The translations under genes and the position numbers were made by a program. Shown piece by piece: positions 41,161 through 50,199 of a stretch of DNA of 64,000 nucleotides. Under the pieces are notes generated by a model. It did no database searches, was not told the origin of the DNA, and saw only the letters and a list, made by a program, of their open reading frames with translations. Numbering within the stretch: the first letter of the stretch is position 1; each line of letters begins with the position of its first letter. This DNA is from Polyangiaceae bacterium (GTDB lineage: Bacteria > Myxococcota_A > Polyangia > Polyangiales > Polyangiaceae): assembly GCA_025936115.1 (NCBI GenBank), contig JAICTZ010000001.1, positions 62,001 to 126,000 on the forward strand, given 5' to 3'.

Positions 41161-43563
41161 ATGGCGAGAGCTCGCAGCACGAAGACCGGCGCAAAGCGAA
41201 ATGTCGAGGGCTCGAAAGGCGCGGCACGCGGAACGGTGAGCGGCCCGTCCAAACAGAAGAGGACTCCTGCGGACGCTGCGGCCAAGAAGATGGCCGCCAC
41301 CGACGAGACGGCTCGCGCGATGCCGTTCAACGCCGCCAAAGCCGCCGAACACGGCCGCGCCGCGCTCGATCCCGTCGTCGGTCAGGCAGTGCCGCCGCCC
41401 GACATGTCGGTCACGGGCAGCACGCTGACCGAGCTCACGCCCTCCGACAAAGTCGGCAGCGGTCGTCCCCCCCATTCCTTCAATCCCGGCAACGCGCCGC
41501 TCGACCGCGTCCGCACGGATGGCAGCGAACGCGCGCTCACGACGAACCAGGGCGTGTTCGTCGCCGACAACCAAAACTCGCTGAAGCTCGGCGCGCGCGG
41601 CCCCGTGTTGCTCGAGGACTTCATCCTCCGCGAGAAAATCACGCACTTCGACCACGAGCGTATTCCCGAACGCGTCGTGCACGCGCGGGGCTCGGCGGCA
41701 CACGGCTTCTTCGAATGTTACCGGCCGCTCGGTGACCTCACGCGCGCGTCGATCTTCGCCGAGAAAGGTAAGCGGACGCCCGTTTTCGTGCGGTTTTCAA
41801 CGGTGATCGGCGAGCGCGGCTCACCGGACACGCCCCGCGACGTGCGCGGCTTCGCCGTGAAATTCTATACGGACGAAGGCAACTGGGATCTCGTCGGCAA
41901 CAACATGCCCGTCTTCTTCATTCAAGACGCGATGAAGTTTCCGGACCTGGTTCATGCGGCAAAGCCCGAGCCGCACTTTCAAATCCCACAAGCAGCCACG
42001 GCGCACGACACGTTTTGGGACTTCGTCTCGTTGATGCCGGAATCGACACACATGCTGATGTGGGCGATGTCGGATCGCGCCCTGCCCCGTAGCTACCGCA
42101 TGATGCAGGGTTTCGGCGTGCACACGTTCCGCTTCGTGAACGCGAAGGGGAAGTCCACTTTCGTCAAGTTTCACTGGTCGCCCAAGCTCGGTACGCACTC
42201 GCTCGTCTGGGACGAGTCGCTCAAGATCTGCGGCGCGGATCCGGACTTTCATCGGCGGGACTTGTGGGAAGCGATCGAGGCCGGCGAGTTTCCGGAATGG
42301 GAGCTCGGCGTGCAACTCTTCTCGGAAAAAGACGCGGAGCGCTTCAGCTTCGACGTGCTCGACGCGACCAAGATCGTGCCGGAGGAGCTCGTGCCCGTCA
42401 CGCCCATCGGCCGGATGGTGCTCAATCGAAACCCCGACAACTTCTTCGCCGAGACCGAACAGGTGGCGTTCTGCACGGCGCACGTCGTGCCGGGCATCGA
42501 CTTCTCGAACGATCCGCTGCTCGCGGGCCGCATCCACTCCTACGTCGATACCCAGATTTCACGCCTCGGCGGCCCCAACTTCCACGAAATCCCGATTAAC
42601 TCCCCGGTCGCGCAGACACACAACAATCAGCGCGACGGCATGCACCGTCAGGCCATCCATCGCGGCCGCGTCGCCTACGAGCCGAACTCGCTCGGCGGCG
42701 GCTGCCCATTCCAGGCAGGCGCCGCGGGCTTCAGCTCCTTCCGTCAACCGATCGAGGGCGACAAGGTGCGCGCAAAACCGGAACGGTTTGCCGAGCATTA
42801 CGCGCAGGCGACGCTGTTTTACAAGAGCCAATCGCCCGCCGAGCAGCGGCATATCCGGAACGCGTTCCGCTTCGAGCTCACGAAGGTGCAGGTGCCGGCC
42901 GTGCGCGAGCGCGTCGTCTCCATGCTGCTCAACGTGGACGCCGAGCTCGGCCGTGGCCTGGCCGAAGATCTCGGGTTCGATCCGCCGAAGCCGATGCCGC
43001 GCGCGCTGAAGAGCGCACCGAAGCCGGAGGTCGAGAGTTCTCCCGCGCTCTCGCTCTTGGCGCGTCCCGGCGAAGGCGGGGTGCGCACGCGACGCATCGC
43101 CATTATCGTCGCGAACGGCGTGGACGGCGAGGCCGCGCAAATGCTGTACGAAGGCTTGAGCGCGGCGGGAGCTCTGCCTCGCTACCTCGGCGCTCGGCTC
43201 GGCCGCGTAGAAACCGAGGCCGGCGACGAGCTCGAAGCGGACGGTACGCTCGAAACGCTGCCCGCGGTGCTGTTCGACGCCGTGGCGGTCCCCGGCGGCA
43301 AGGACGCGGTCAAAGAGCTCGCGACGCTCGGCCACGTCGCGGAGTTTTTGAAGGACCAATACCGCCATGCCAAACCGATGCTCGCGCTCGGTGCGGCGGC
43401 GGCGCTCTTCGAAAGCGCAGGCGTGTCGGCGACGTTGCCCTCGGACGAGCCGGACCCCGGCGTGCTGCTCGAGACCGAGGCGCGCGCCGCCGTTGCCAAG
43501 TTCGTGAAAGCCATTGCGCGGCATCGTCACTACGAGCGCGAGCTCGATCCGCCCATGGTCTGA
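41161..43563 (+). CDS. katE: large-subunit monofunctional catalase (KatE/HPII type)
   Basis: An 800-residue haem catalase with a C-terminal DJ-1/PfpI-like domain (about 645-795), as in E. coli HPII. The catalytic histidine is in [14 protein letters not shown], the distal asparagine in [12 protein letters not shown], and the proximal tyrosine in [15 protein letters not shown]. The basic N-terminal extension (first 60 residues, Lys/Ala-rich) is longer than usual and may be unstructured. The ATG at 41161 was chosen over a TTG twelve codons earlier. It destroys hydrogen peroxide in the cytosol. A ferritin-like gene follows after 36 bases. Confidence 0.95.
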   Translation: MARARSTKTGAKRNVEGSKGAARGTVSGPSKQKRTPADAAAKKMAATDETARAMPFNAAKAAEHGRAALDPVVGQAVPPPDMSVTGSTLTELTPSDKVGSGRPPHSFNPGNAPLDRVRTDGSERALTTNQGVFVADNQNSLKLGARGPVLLEDFILREKITHFDHERIPERVVHARGSAAHGFFECYRPLGDLTRASIFAEKGKRTPVFVRFSTVIGERGSPDTPRDVRGFAVKFYTDEGNWDLVGNNMPVFFIQDAMKFPDLVHAAKPEPHFQIPQAATAHDTFWDFVSLMPESTHMLMWAMSDRALPRSYRMMQGFGVHTFRFVNAKGKSTFVKFHWSPKLGTHSLVWDESLKICGADPDFHRRDLWEAIEAGEFPEWELGVQLFSEKDAERFSFDVLDATKIVPEELVPVTPIGRMVLNRNPDNFFAETEQVAFCTAHVVPGIDFSNDPLLAGRIHSYVDTQISRLGGPNFHEIPINSPVAQTHNNQRDGMHRQAIHRGRVAYEPNSLGGGCPFQAGAAGFSSFRQPIEGDKVRAKPERFAEHYAQATLFYKSQSPAEQRHIRNAFRFELTKVQVPAVRERVVSMLLNVDAELGRGLAEDLGFDPPKPMPRALKSAPKPEVESSPALSLLARPGEGGVRTRRIAIIVANGVDGEAAQMLYEGLSAAGALPRYLGARLGRVETEAGDELEADGTLETLPAVLFDAVAVPGGKDAVKELATLGHVAEFLKDQYRHAKPMLALGAAAALFESAGVSATLPSDEPDPGVLLETEARAAVAKFVKAIARHRHYERELDPPMV

Positions 43564-43599
43564 AGCCCTGTGTCCCCCCTCCCCTCCGAAAGACATGAC

Positions 43600-44193
43600 A
43601 TGAAGCGAGCACAATTCGAAGAGCTACTCCTCCAGTCACTCGAGCACGAAAAGGGCGGCGTGAAAGTGTACACGGCGGCCCTCGCCTGCGCGACGAACGG
43701 CGACTTGAAAGAGGAATGGCAGAAGTACCTCGGCCAAACGACGAAGCACGTCGAGAAGCTCGAGTCGCTCTGCGCGTCACTCGGTATCGACACGCGAGCC
43801 GAGCGGCCGGGGCAGCTCGTCGTGCGCAGCGTGGGCGAAGCGCTGGTGAGAGCAATGGAGCTCGCGCAGTCGGCAGGCGATCCGAGCGCCGCCCAAATCG
43901 TGGCGGCGGAATGCGTCGTTCTCGCCGAGACCAAGGATCACCTGGATTGGGAGCTGATCGTGAAATGCGGCGAGGAGCTCAGCGGCAGTGAGGCCGCAAG
44001 CGTGAAGCAGGTGGCTGACGCTATCGAGGACGAGGAGGACGAGCACCTCTATCACTCGCGCGGTTGGTGCCGAGAGCTCTGGCTGCAATCGCTCGGCATG
44101 AAGGCGCTCTTGCCGCCCCCCGAGGAGCGCAAGCACGTCAAGACGGCGATTGGCGCCGCGCGCGCCGAACAAGCGGCTGAACGCCAGCGTTAA
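43600..44193 (+). CDS. ferritin-like (DUF892/YciE-type) protein
   Basis: A 197-residue four-helix protein. Helices carry carboxylate and histidine ligands in the style of ferritin-like proteins: FEELLLQSLEHEKGGVKVY, WQKYLGQTTKHVEKLES, ECVVLAETKDHLDWELI and AIEDEEDEHLYHSRGWCRELW. This fits the YciE/YciF or related di-iron stress family. Its start is ATG 43600; an ATG five bases earlier is out of frame. The catalase neighbour suggests it sequesters iron or handles oxidants together with KatE. Confidence 0.75.
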   Translation: MKRAQFEELLLQSLEHEKGGVKVYTAALACATNGDLKEEWQKYLGQTTKHVEKLESLCASLGIDTRAERPGQLVVRSVGEALVRAMELAQSAGDPSAAQIVAAECVVLAETKDHLDWELIVKCGEELSGSEAASVKQVADAIEDEEDEHLYHSRGWCRELWLQSLGMKALLPPPEERKHVKTAIGAARAEQAAERQR

Positions 44194-44322
44194 CGCGCGA
44201 CCGGCCGCGCCGCCGCGCAGCGGCGGACGTGACGCATGACGGCGGGCGCCCGCCCTGGCCAGATGCTCGACCGCACATTCCGAACGGCGCCGCACCCTGC
44301 TAAAGTGACCGTCCATTCGGTA

Positions 44323-44739
44323 ATGACGGACATTTACGCCGAGGGAGGTAACTACCGCATCGAGCTCGACGCCGGGGTGGCTTCTTGCCGCGTCTGGGCG
44401 CGCCCCGATCTGGACTCCGCGGCCGGCGCCCGCTTTGCCCGCGAAAAGGTCGGCCACTTCGAAGCGCTGTCGCTCGGCGCCGCTCGCGGAATGATCTTCG
44501 ATTTGTCGGCTGCGCCGCCCGTCGCAGGGCCGTCGACGCAGGAGTCGCTCGGGCAGATGCTGGCCACCTGGGAGCGCGCGAAGCGACCGATTGCGGTGGT
44601 TGGCGGCAGTAACCAGATCCAGCTCCTGCAATTGCGGCGTCTGGTTGCGAGTCACGCGCCCGGTTACGGCTCGCTCTTCACGGAGCTACCTGCAGCGCGC
44701 GCTTGGATCCTGGGCTTCGGGACCGTTTCGCGCGCCTGA
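44323..44739 (+). CDS. STAS-like hypothetical protein
   Basis: A 138-residue protein starting at ATG 44323; a longer form from 44236 is open but its leader lacks coding character. The fold pattern (YRIELDAGVASCRVWARPDLDSAAGARF, ARGMIFDLSAAPPVAGPSTQESLGQML, RPIAVVGGSNQIQLLQLRRLVA) resembles the SpoIIAA/STAS fold and the small protein at 36062-36457. No serine typical of phosphorylated anti-anti-sigma factors can be picked out reliably. The function is unknown. Confidence 0.6.
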   Translation: MTDIYAEGGNYRIELDAGVASCRVWARPDLDSAAGARFAREKVGHFEALSLGAARGMIFDLSAAPPVAGPSTQESLGQMLATWERAKRPIAVVGGSNQIQLLQLRRLVASHAPGYGSLFTELPAARAWILGFGTVSRA

Positions 44740-44897
44740 GCTTCCCCCGTACGCCAAACTCACGGCGCCTGCCGACAAGCGCGTCCCGCTGTGTCGATTG
44801 GCCGCGGCGCTTCGACCTCAGCGCCAACCTGTGGCCGTAGACGCCGAGCCCGGCTCGGCACGGCTTCTGCCTGCGGGCGATCACCAACCGGAGGGCC

Positions 44898-45950
44898 ATG
44901 GCGTTCATCACTCACGTCGGTACGGCGGTCCCGCGAAACGCCATCGATCAGGCTGCCGTCGCGAGCGTCGTCGCAAGAACTCTCGGACTCGACGCGGACC
45001 GCGCCGCGTCGGTTCGAGCGTTGTTCGATCGCACCCGCGTCCGCGGCCGCTATAGCGTCGTGCCGCTCGAAGAGATCGGCGCGCCGCGATCTCTCACCGA
45101 AAGCATGGCGCTTTACCGCCGTCACGGGCTCGAGCTCGCGCTGTCCGCAGCGCAGAGCTGTCTCGAACAAGCCGGCCTCGCGCCCGGGGACATCGATCTC
45201 GTCATTACTTCGTCGTGCACGGGCGTGTTGCTGCCCTCGCTCGCAGCGCTGCTCGTGCGACCGCTCGGCCTGCGCGACGACGTGCGTCGCTTGCCGCTGA
45301 CGGAGCTCGGTTGTGCGGGCGGTGCGGGCGCGCTCGCTCAGGCACACGCTCATTTGCGAGCGTTTCCCGCTGCTCGCGTCCTGATCGTCGCCGTCGAGCT
45401 GCCGAGTCTCACGTTTCAGCGGGACGATCCCTCGGCGGAAAACATCGTCGCGAGCGCGCTATTCGGCGACGGCGCCGCCGCGGTATTGCTCGAGGCTCGC
45501 CCGGCCTCGGCCGGAATCGAGATCCTCGCGACGCACACGGGGCTCTTGCCGGCCTCGCTCGAAGACATGGGGTTCGAGCTCAGGGATTCGGGTTTCTACG
45601 TCGTCCTCTCGAAGAACGTGCCGCACATCATCGCGGAGTTTACGCCGCGCGTGGTCCGCCAGTTCCTCGAGCGACACGGGCTTTCCCTCGAGGATCTCGC
45701 GTTCTGCGTCTTGCACCCGGGCGGCCGGCGCGTGCTCGAGGCGCTCGAGTCCTCGCTCGCCCTGAAGCCCGGCCTGACCGCCGCGTCGTGGGACGTGCTC
45801 TCGGACTACGGCAATCAATCGAGCGCGTCGGTGCTGTTCGTGCTGCGTGAGACGCTCGGACGTGGTGTGCCGGCGGGGTACGGTTTGCTCGCAGCGTTCG
45901 GGCCAGGCATCACCGTGGAGCTTGCGCTCTTGCGAGGGCACCCGTGTTGA
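44898..45950 (+). CDS. type III polyketide synthase
   Basis: A 350-residue chalcone-synthase-superfamily enzyme. The catalytic triad is clear: Cys139 (TELGCAGGAGAL), His273 (VLHPGGRRVLEAL) and Asn306 (SDYGNQSSAS). It condenses an acyl-CoA starter with malonyl-CoA units to yield alkylresorcinols, alkylpyrones or similar phenolics. It is the first gene of a four-gene operon with a methyltransferase, FAD oxidoreductase and prenyltransferase; the next gene overlaps its stop. The context resembles the srs operon of Streptomyces griseus (resorcinol synthase, methyltransferase, hydroxylase) with a prenyltransferase added. Confidence 0.92.
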   Translation: MAFITHVGTAVPRNAIDQAAVASVVARTLGLDADRAASVRALFDRTRVRGRYSVVPLEEIGAPRSLTESMALYRRHGLELALSAAQSCLEQAGLAPGDIDLVITSSCTGVLLPSLAALLVRPLGLRDDVRRLPLTELGCAGGAGALAQAHAHLRAFPAARVLIVAVELPSLTFQRDDPSAENIVASALFGDGAAAVLLEARPASAGIEILATHTGLLPASLEDMGFELRDSGFYVVLSKNVPHIIAEFTPRVVRQFLERHGLSLEDLAFCVLHPGGRRVLEALESSLALKPGLTAASWDVLSDYGNQSSASVLFVLRETLGRGVPAGYGLLAAFGPGITVELALLRGHPC

Positions 45951-46546
45951 CGGTGCTGCTCGTCGCGCTGGTCGCACTGCTCGCCGTGACGCGGCTGCTC
46001 GAGCTGCGCGTTTCACGCCGTCATCGGCAGGCGCTCCTTCGGAGCGGCGCGCGTCCAGTGGAAGAGCGCGGATTTTTGGTGATGGTGTCGTTGCACGTCG
46101 GTGTTCTCGTCGGGGCCCTCGTGGAACCGCTCGTCACTCGACCCGCGGTCCCGCTGTGGCTCGGCCTCACGGCGGCCGCGGGCGTCGTCGGCGCAAACGT
46201 GCTGCGCCTAGCGGCGATTCGCAGTCTGGGTGAGCACTGGAACGTCCGCGTCATCGATTCGACGGCGCTCGGTGTCGTGAGCTCCGGACCGTATCGCTTC
46301 GTGCGGCATCCCAATTACGCGGCCGTCTTCCTCGAGCTCTTGCTGCTCCCGCTCGTTCAGGGCGCCTGGTTCACCGCCGTGCTCGGTTCGGTGCTGCACG
46401 TGTTCGTCCTCAGGCGGCGCATCCTGCTCGAGGAAGCGGTGCTGATGGCGCATCCCGCGTACCGCGCCGCGATGAGCGACAAACCACGATTTTTTCCGCG
46501 TCTCTGGCGGGCGGACGCGGCGCTCGCACAGACGGAGAAACCTTGA
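45944..46546 (+). CDS. ICMT-type membrane methyltransferase
   Basis: A 200-residue integral-membrane protein of the isoprenylcysteine carboxyl methyltransferase/phospholipid methyltransferase group. Several hydrophobic segments occur (about 1-18, 44-68, 120-145). The conserved SAM-binding C-terminal motif is GPYRFVRHPNYAAVFLELLLLP, and the later EEAVLMAHPAYRAAM is also typical. GTG at 45944 or TTG at 45947 overlaps the PKS stop. In srs-like pathways the equivalent gene O-methylates the resorcinol product. That is the likely job here. Confidence 0.85.
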   Translation: MLTVLLVALVALLAVTRLLELRVSRRHRQALLRSGARPVEERGFLVMVSLHVGVLVGALVEPLVTRPAVPLWLGLTAAAGVVGANVLRLAAIRSLGEHWNVRVIDSTALGVVSSGPYRFVRHPNYAAVFLELLLLPLVQGAWFTAVLGSVLHVFVLRRRILLEEAVLMAHPAYRAAMSDKPRFFPRLWRADAALAQTEKP

Positions 46547-47655
46547 GCGACGTGATCATCGTCGGCGGAGGTCCCGCGGGCGCGTCGCTCGCCGTGGCGC
46601 TCGGACGCAGGGGGCTCGAGGTCGAGCTCTATGAGCAAGCGGTGTTCCCGCGCGAGAAGGCGTGCGGCGAAGGCTTGTTGCCGGCTGGCGTCGAGGCGCT
46701 GCGCGCACTCGAGCTCGACGCGGCTGTCGGCGGACGGCCACTCCGGGGCGTGCGCTATCACCTGACGGGCGGCTCGGTCCGCTCCGGCTTCGACGCGGGC
46801 GAGCTGCGAGCGCACGGCATCGGCCAAAAGCGCCTGCGCCTCGACGCGACGCTGTGGGCAGCCGCCGCGCAGAGCCCGCGCGTACGTGCGGCCGCCGGAA
46901 CGCGCGTCGACGCACTGCTCCACGACCAGGGGCGCGTGAGCGGCGTCATCGTCGACGGCGAGCCAAGGCGAGCCGGTCTCGTGGTCGCCGCGGACGGTTC
47001 GAACTCGAAGCTCCGACGCAAACTCGGGCTCGAGCGGCTCGGCCGTCCGCGCCGCGTCGGGATCCGCGCGCATTTTCGCCGTCCTCGCGACGCCCAGCCG
47101 CTCTCCGACATCGAGATCTTCCTCCGTCCCGGCTACGAGCTCTACGTCACACCGCTGCCCGACGACGAGCTGCTCGTGGCAGCCCTCGCTCACGAACACT
47201 TGGCCGCGGGCGATCTACGGCACGGCTTCGAGCACTGGGTCTCGCGCGAACCACTCTTACGCGACTGGCTCGACGGGGCGACGCAAACGAGCGAGCTCCG
47301 CGGCCGAGCACCGCTCGTGAGCTCGACGCGAGGCCGCGAGCCGGCGGGATTGATCTTGCTCGGCGACGCCGCCGCGAGCGTGGATCCGATCACGGCCGGC
47401 GGGCTCAGCTTGGCGCTCGTGAGCGCCGAGTTGCTCGCGCGGCATGCGGCCGAGCTCTTGACGGGTAGTGTGCTCGCGCGGCGCCGCTTCGAGCGCGCAC
47501 GGGCGGGCCTCGTGCGCGTCCATCGCTGGCTCGGCGCGGGGGTGCTCGCACTCGCGGGCCGGCCGCGACTCGCCGAGCTCGCGCGGCGTGGCTTCAGCGC
47601 GCATCCGAGCGCGATGCAGGCGCTCGTCGGGCTCGCCGGGGGAATTCGAGCATGA
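46543..47655 (+). CDS. FAD-dependent oxidoreductase/monooxygenase (geranylgeranyl-reductase-like)
   Basis: A 370-residue flavoprotein with a TTG start overlapping the methyltransferase stop (TTGA). The N-terminal dinucleotide-binding fold is VIIVGGGPAGASLAVALGRRG (4-24). ACGEGLLPAGVEAL follows, typical of the geranylgeranyl reductase/UbiH family, and the second FAD motif GLILLGDAAASVDPITAGGLSLAL occurs near residue 268. It may hydroxylate the aromatic polyketide ring or reduce an isoprenoid chain. Its stop overlaps the start of the prenyltransferase (ATGA). Confidence 0.85.
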   Translation: MSDVIIVGGGPAGASLAVALGRRGLEVELYEQAVFPREKACGEGLLPAGVEALRALELDAAVGGRPLRGVRYHLTGGSVRSGFDAGELRAHGIGQKRLRLDATLWAAAAQSPRVRAAAGTRVDALLHDQGRVSGVIVDGEPRRAGLVVAADGSNSKLRRKLGLERLGRPRRVGIRAHFRRPRDAQPLSDIEIFLRPGYELYVTPLPDDELLVAALAHEHLAAGDLRHGFEHWVSREPLLRDWLDGATQTSELRGRAPLVSSTRGREPAGLILLGDAAASVDPITAGGLSLALVSAELLARHAAELLTGSVLARRRFERARAGLVRVHRWLGAGVLALAGRPRLAELARRGFSAHPSAMQALVGLAGGIRA

Positions 47656-48572
47656 ACGCCGTCGCTCGTGCGGTCGCGGTCGTCCGCCTCGGCCGGCCCA
47701 TTTTCTTGCTCGGTGGCTTCGCGCTGTACGGACTAGGCGCGCTCGCGGCCGTGCGACGCGGGTATCGGTTCGACGGCGTCGCGTTCGCGCTCGGCCAGCT
47801 CGCCGTTAGCTCGATCCAGCTGATGACGCACTACTGCAACGACTACTACGACTATGACGCGGACAAGGCGAACCACACGCCCACCCGCTGGTCGGGCGGA
47901 AGTCGCGTGCTCGTCGAACACGAGCTGCCACGCGGCGTGGCCCTGCGCGCCGCGCTGCTCGTCGGGGCAATCGCGCCGCTCGCCGCGTGCGCGCTGCTCG
48001 CGCGCTCGCCCGAGCGCGCAGGCGTCGTCGCGCTCCTCTTCGTCATGCAGGCGCTCGCGTGGTCGCATGCCGGACCACCGTTGCGGCTCCACAGTCGTGG
48101 CCTCGGCGAGCCGGTGACGGCGCTGGTCGTCCCGCTCTTCACGCCACTCGCTGGTTTTCTCCTGCAGTCGCAGCGCTTCGAGCTGTTCCCCATCACGTTG
48201 AGCGCACCGCTCGTTTTCTTGCAGATCGCCATGCTCGTCACGATCGAATTTCCCGACTACGCGGGTGATCGCAGCGTCGGCAAACTGAGCTGGGTCGTTC
48301 TGCTCGGGCCGGAGCGTGCCGCGCGAGTCGTCCAAGCCTCGATCGTGCTCGCGTTTCTGCTCGCGGCCGCCGGCACTCGACTCGAAGTGCCGCCCCGAGT
48401 CGCGCTCGGCTTTCTCGCGCTCTCACCGCTCGCCGCGGTGCAATGCTTTCGCCTACAGCGCGGCGACCACCGACGAGAGTTCGCTTGGGAGAGTCTCGCC
48501 TTCACGAGCGTGGCGCTGTTCTTTCTCGGCATGCTGGCCGAACTCGCGGGCCTTGCGTCTTCCGCGAAGTAG
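47652..48572 (+). CDS. UbiA-family aromatic prenyltransferase
   Basis: A 306-residue polytopic membrane protein (about eight hydrophobic helices). The first aspartate-rich motif is NDYYDYDAD (63-71), the NDxxDxxxD signature for binding prenyl diphosphate through Mg. The second is DYAGD (about 198-202). UbiA/MenA enzymes attach an isoprenoid chain to an aromatic acceptor. It closes the four-gene operon with overlapping starts throughout, so the product is probably a prenylated, methylated and oxidised aromatic polyketide. Confidence 0.87.
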   Translation: MNAVARAVAVVRLGRPIFLLGGFALYGLGALAAVRRGYRFDGVAFALGQLAVSSIQLMTHYCNDYYDYDADKANHTPTRWSGGSRVLVEHELPRGVALRAALLVGAIAPLAACALLARSPERAGVVALLFVMQALAWSHAGPPLRLHSRGLGEPVTALVVPLFTPLAGFLLQSQRFELFPITLSAPLVFLQIAMLVTIEFPDYAGDRSVGKLSWVVLLGPERAARVVQASIVLAFLLAAAGTRLEVPPRVALGFLALSPLAAVQCFRLQRGDHRREFAWESLAFTSVALFFLGMLAELAGLASSAK

Positions 48573-48595
48573 CCTGCGTAGCCCGCTGCGACGCC

Positions 48596-50011
48596 TCACT
48601 GACGCGGGATCACGATCGGCTCCTCGACGACGCGCACCTCACCGTCGTCGAGCTCGAAGCTCAAATCGACGCTGCTGCGCGCGAATTCGGCGAGGTGCGC
48701 GGCGACGGGACGACCCTGCTCGTCGTAGACGCGCGCCGTACCGCGCCGCACGTAGGGAGCGGCCACGCGAACGACCTCGTGCCGCGGCTCTAGCGGCGAG
48801 GGCACGGCCGTCCTCAGCCATGCGACGAGAACGAGCGTCCGGCGCGCCGTGACGAACGCCCGCAGCTCGACCGCGGAGGACGGCTCTCGAGAGACTCGTA
48901 CTCGAGTGTCCACGGCTTCGAAACCACGGCTGAAGAGTGACTGTGTGAACGCGAGCGCCGCGAACGCGGGTTTCGGCGCATAATCCGCGGAGGTGACGCC
49001 GAGGTGGCGATTGTGATCGTTGCCGATCATGGGAGCAGAACTACGCGGGTCCTTCAGCTCGTACCACGCGACGAGCGACACCGCCGGATGCGCGTAAGCG
49101 AGTGCCAACGTGCGCACGAGCATGACCGCCTGGTAATCGAGCGTGTGCTCGTACGGCGCGCCCGCGGGAGCGTCCGGCGCGCGCCAGTTGCTGTAGCCGA
49201 CTTCCGCGAGCCAGATGGCTTGCCGTCCTCCGTGCCGCTTCACGATGGCGCTCACGTCGTCGAGGTACTGCGGCAGCGCCTCGAGCGGATTCGGATTCCA
49301 GGTCTCGTAGTAGGCGTGCAAGTTCACTATGTCGACGAGCTCCGCGCCGCCGTGCTCGTCGAACACTTCGCGCAAGAACGGGACTCCGCCCGCCAGCCCG
49401 CCCGAGACGACCTCGGCGCGCGGGTTGGCGCGCCGCACGGCCGCCGAACCCGCGCCGAGCAACGACGCGTACTCCGCGGCGCTGCCGAGCCAGTAGTCGC
49501 GATTGTCCGGCTCATTCCAAATCTCCCACGAGCCGATGCTCGCTCGATAGCGGGCCGCGAGCAGGCCCATGATCTCTGCGAATTCACCGAGCTCGCGTGG
49601 CGGCGTCTTCCAATACGCTTCCGGGGTGCCGTCCGAATCCCAGCGCGGCGTGTACGCGACGTACGGGATCAGACGGATACCGCTCTGCACCGACGCTTCG
49701 ACGAAAGCGTCCCAAAAGGCGAAGTCGTAGTGGTCCTTCTCCGGCTCGACGCCGTCCCAGCCGATCGAGACGCGGAGCACGTCCACACCCGCGGCCTTGA
49801 GCACGCCGAAATCGCGCCGCACCTCCTCGAGCGAGCGAGTCTCCTCGGGGTAATCCTCACACAGTCCGAGCGGGACGTGCCGCAGCGCGGCGCTCGGTAA
49901 GGGCGCCGGCTCGCCGCCGGGCGCGCTCGCCGGTTTCGCAGTGCACGCGAGCGACGCCGCCGTCGCGAGAGTCGCGCAAATCCTTTTCGCTCTCGAGCTC
50001 AGCGCGACCAC
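48596..50011 (-). CDS. clan-A glycoside hydrolase lipoprotein (GH39/GH5-like)
   Basis: A secreted enzyme of about 471 residues. The GTG at 50011 gives a normal signal peptide with a lipobox-like SLAC; the ATG at 50077 would add 22 residues. The TIM barrel has VLKAAGVDVLRVSIGWDGVEP, WEIWNEPDN with the acid/base glutamate and IWLAEVGYSN with the nucleophile glutamate, the clan-A pattern seen in GH39 and related families. A C-terminal beta-sandwich region follows (about 370-470). It would act on extracellular polysaccharide. The gene is convergent with the prenyltransferase operon, so it is not part of that pathway. Confidence 0.8.
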   Translation of the reverse strand: MVALSSRAKRICATLATAASLACTAKPASAPGGEPAPLPSAALRHVPLGLCEDYPEETRSLEEVRRDFGVLKAAGVDVLRVSIGWDGVEPEKDHYDFAFWDAFVEASVQSGIRLIPYVAYTPRWDSDGTPEAYWKTPPRELGEFAEIMGLLAARYRASIGSWEIWNEPDNRDYWLGSAAEYASLLGAGSAAVRRANPRAEVVSGGLAGGVPFLREVFDEHGGAELVDIVNLHAYYETWNPNPLEALPQYLDDVSAIVKRHGGRQAIWLAEVGYSNWRAPDAPAGAPYEHTLDYQAVMLVRTLALAYAHPAVSLVAWYELKDPRSSAPMIGNDHNRHLGVTSADYAPKPAFAALAFTQSLFSRGFEAVDTRVRVSREPSSAVELRAFVTARRTLVLVAWLRTAVPSPLEPRHEVVRVAAPYVRRGTARVYDEQGRPVAAHLAEFARSSVDLSFELDDGEVRVVEEPIVIPRQ

Positions 50012-50199
50012 ACCCTGAGTATCCCGCGCACCCACGGAGAGGGAACCTATCTCTCGAGGCGACCCGGGGCCTGCCATATCGGACTACGGGAGCCCGTTGG
50101 ACCCTGCCGCAAAGATTGCGCGGACGTATCGAGTGGTATTTCGCCACGGTCCTTAATGCCGCACAAAGCCCGCCGTTCTTCGTGGCGGCTCGAACTTTC

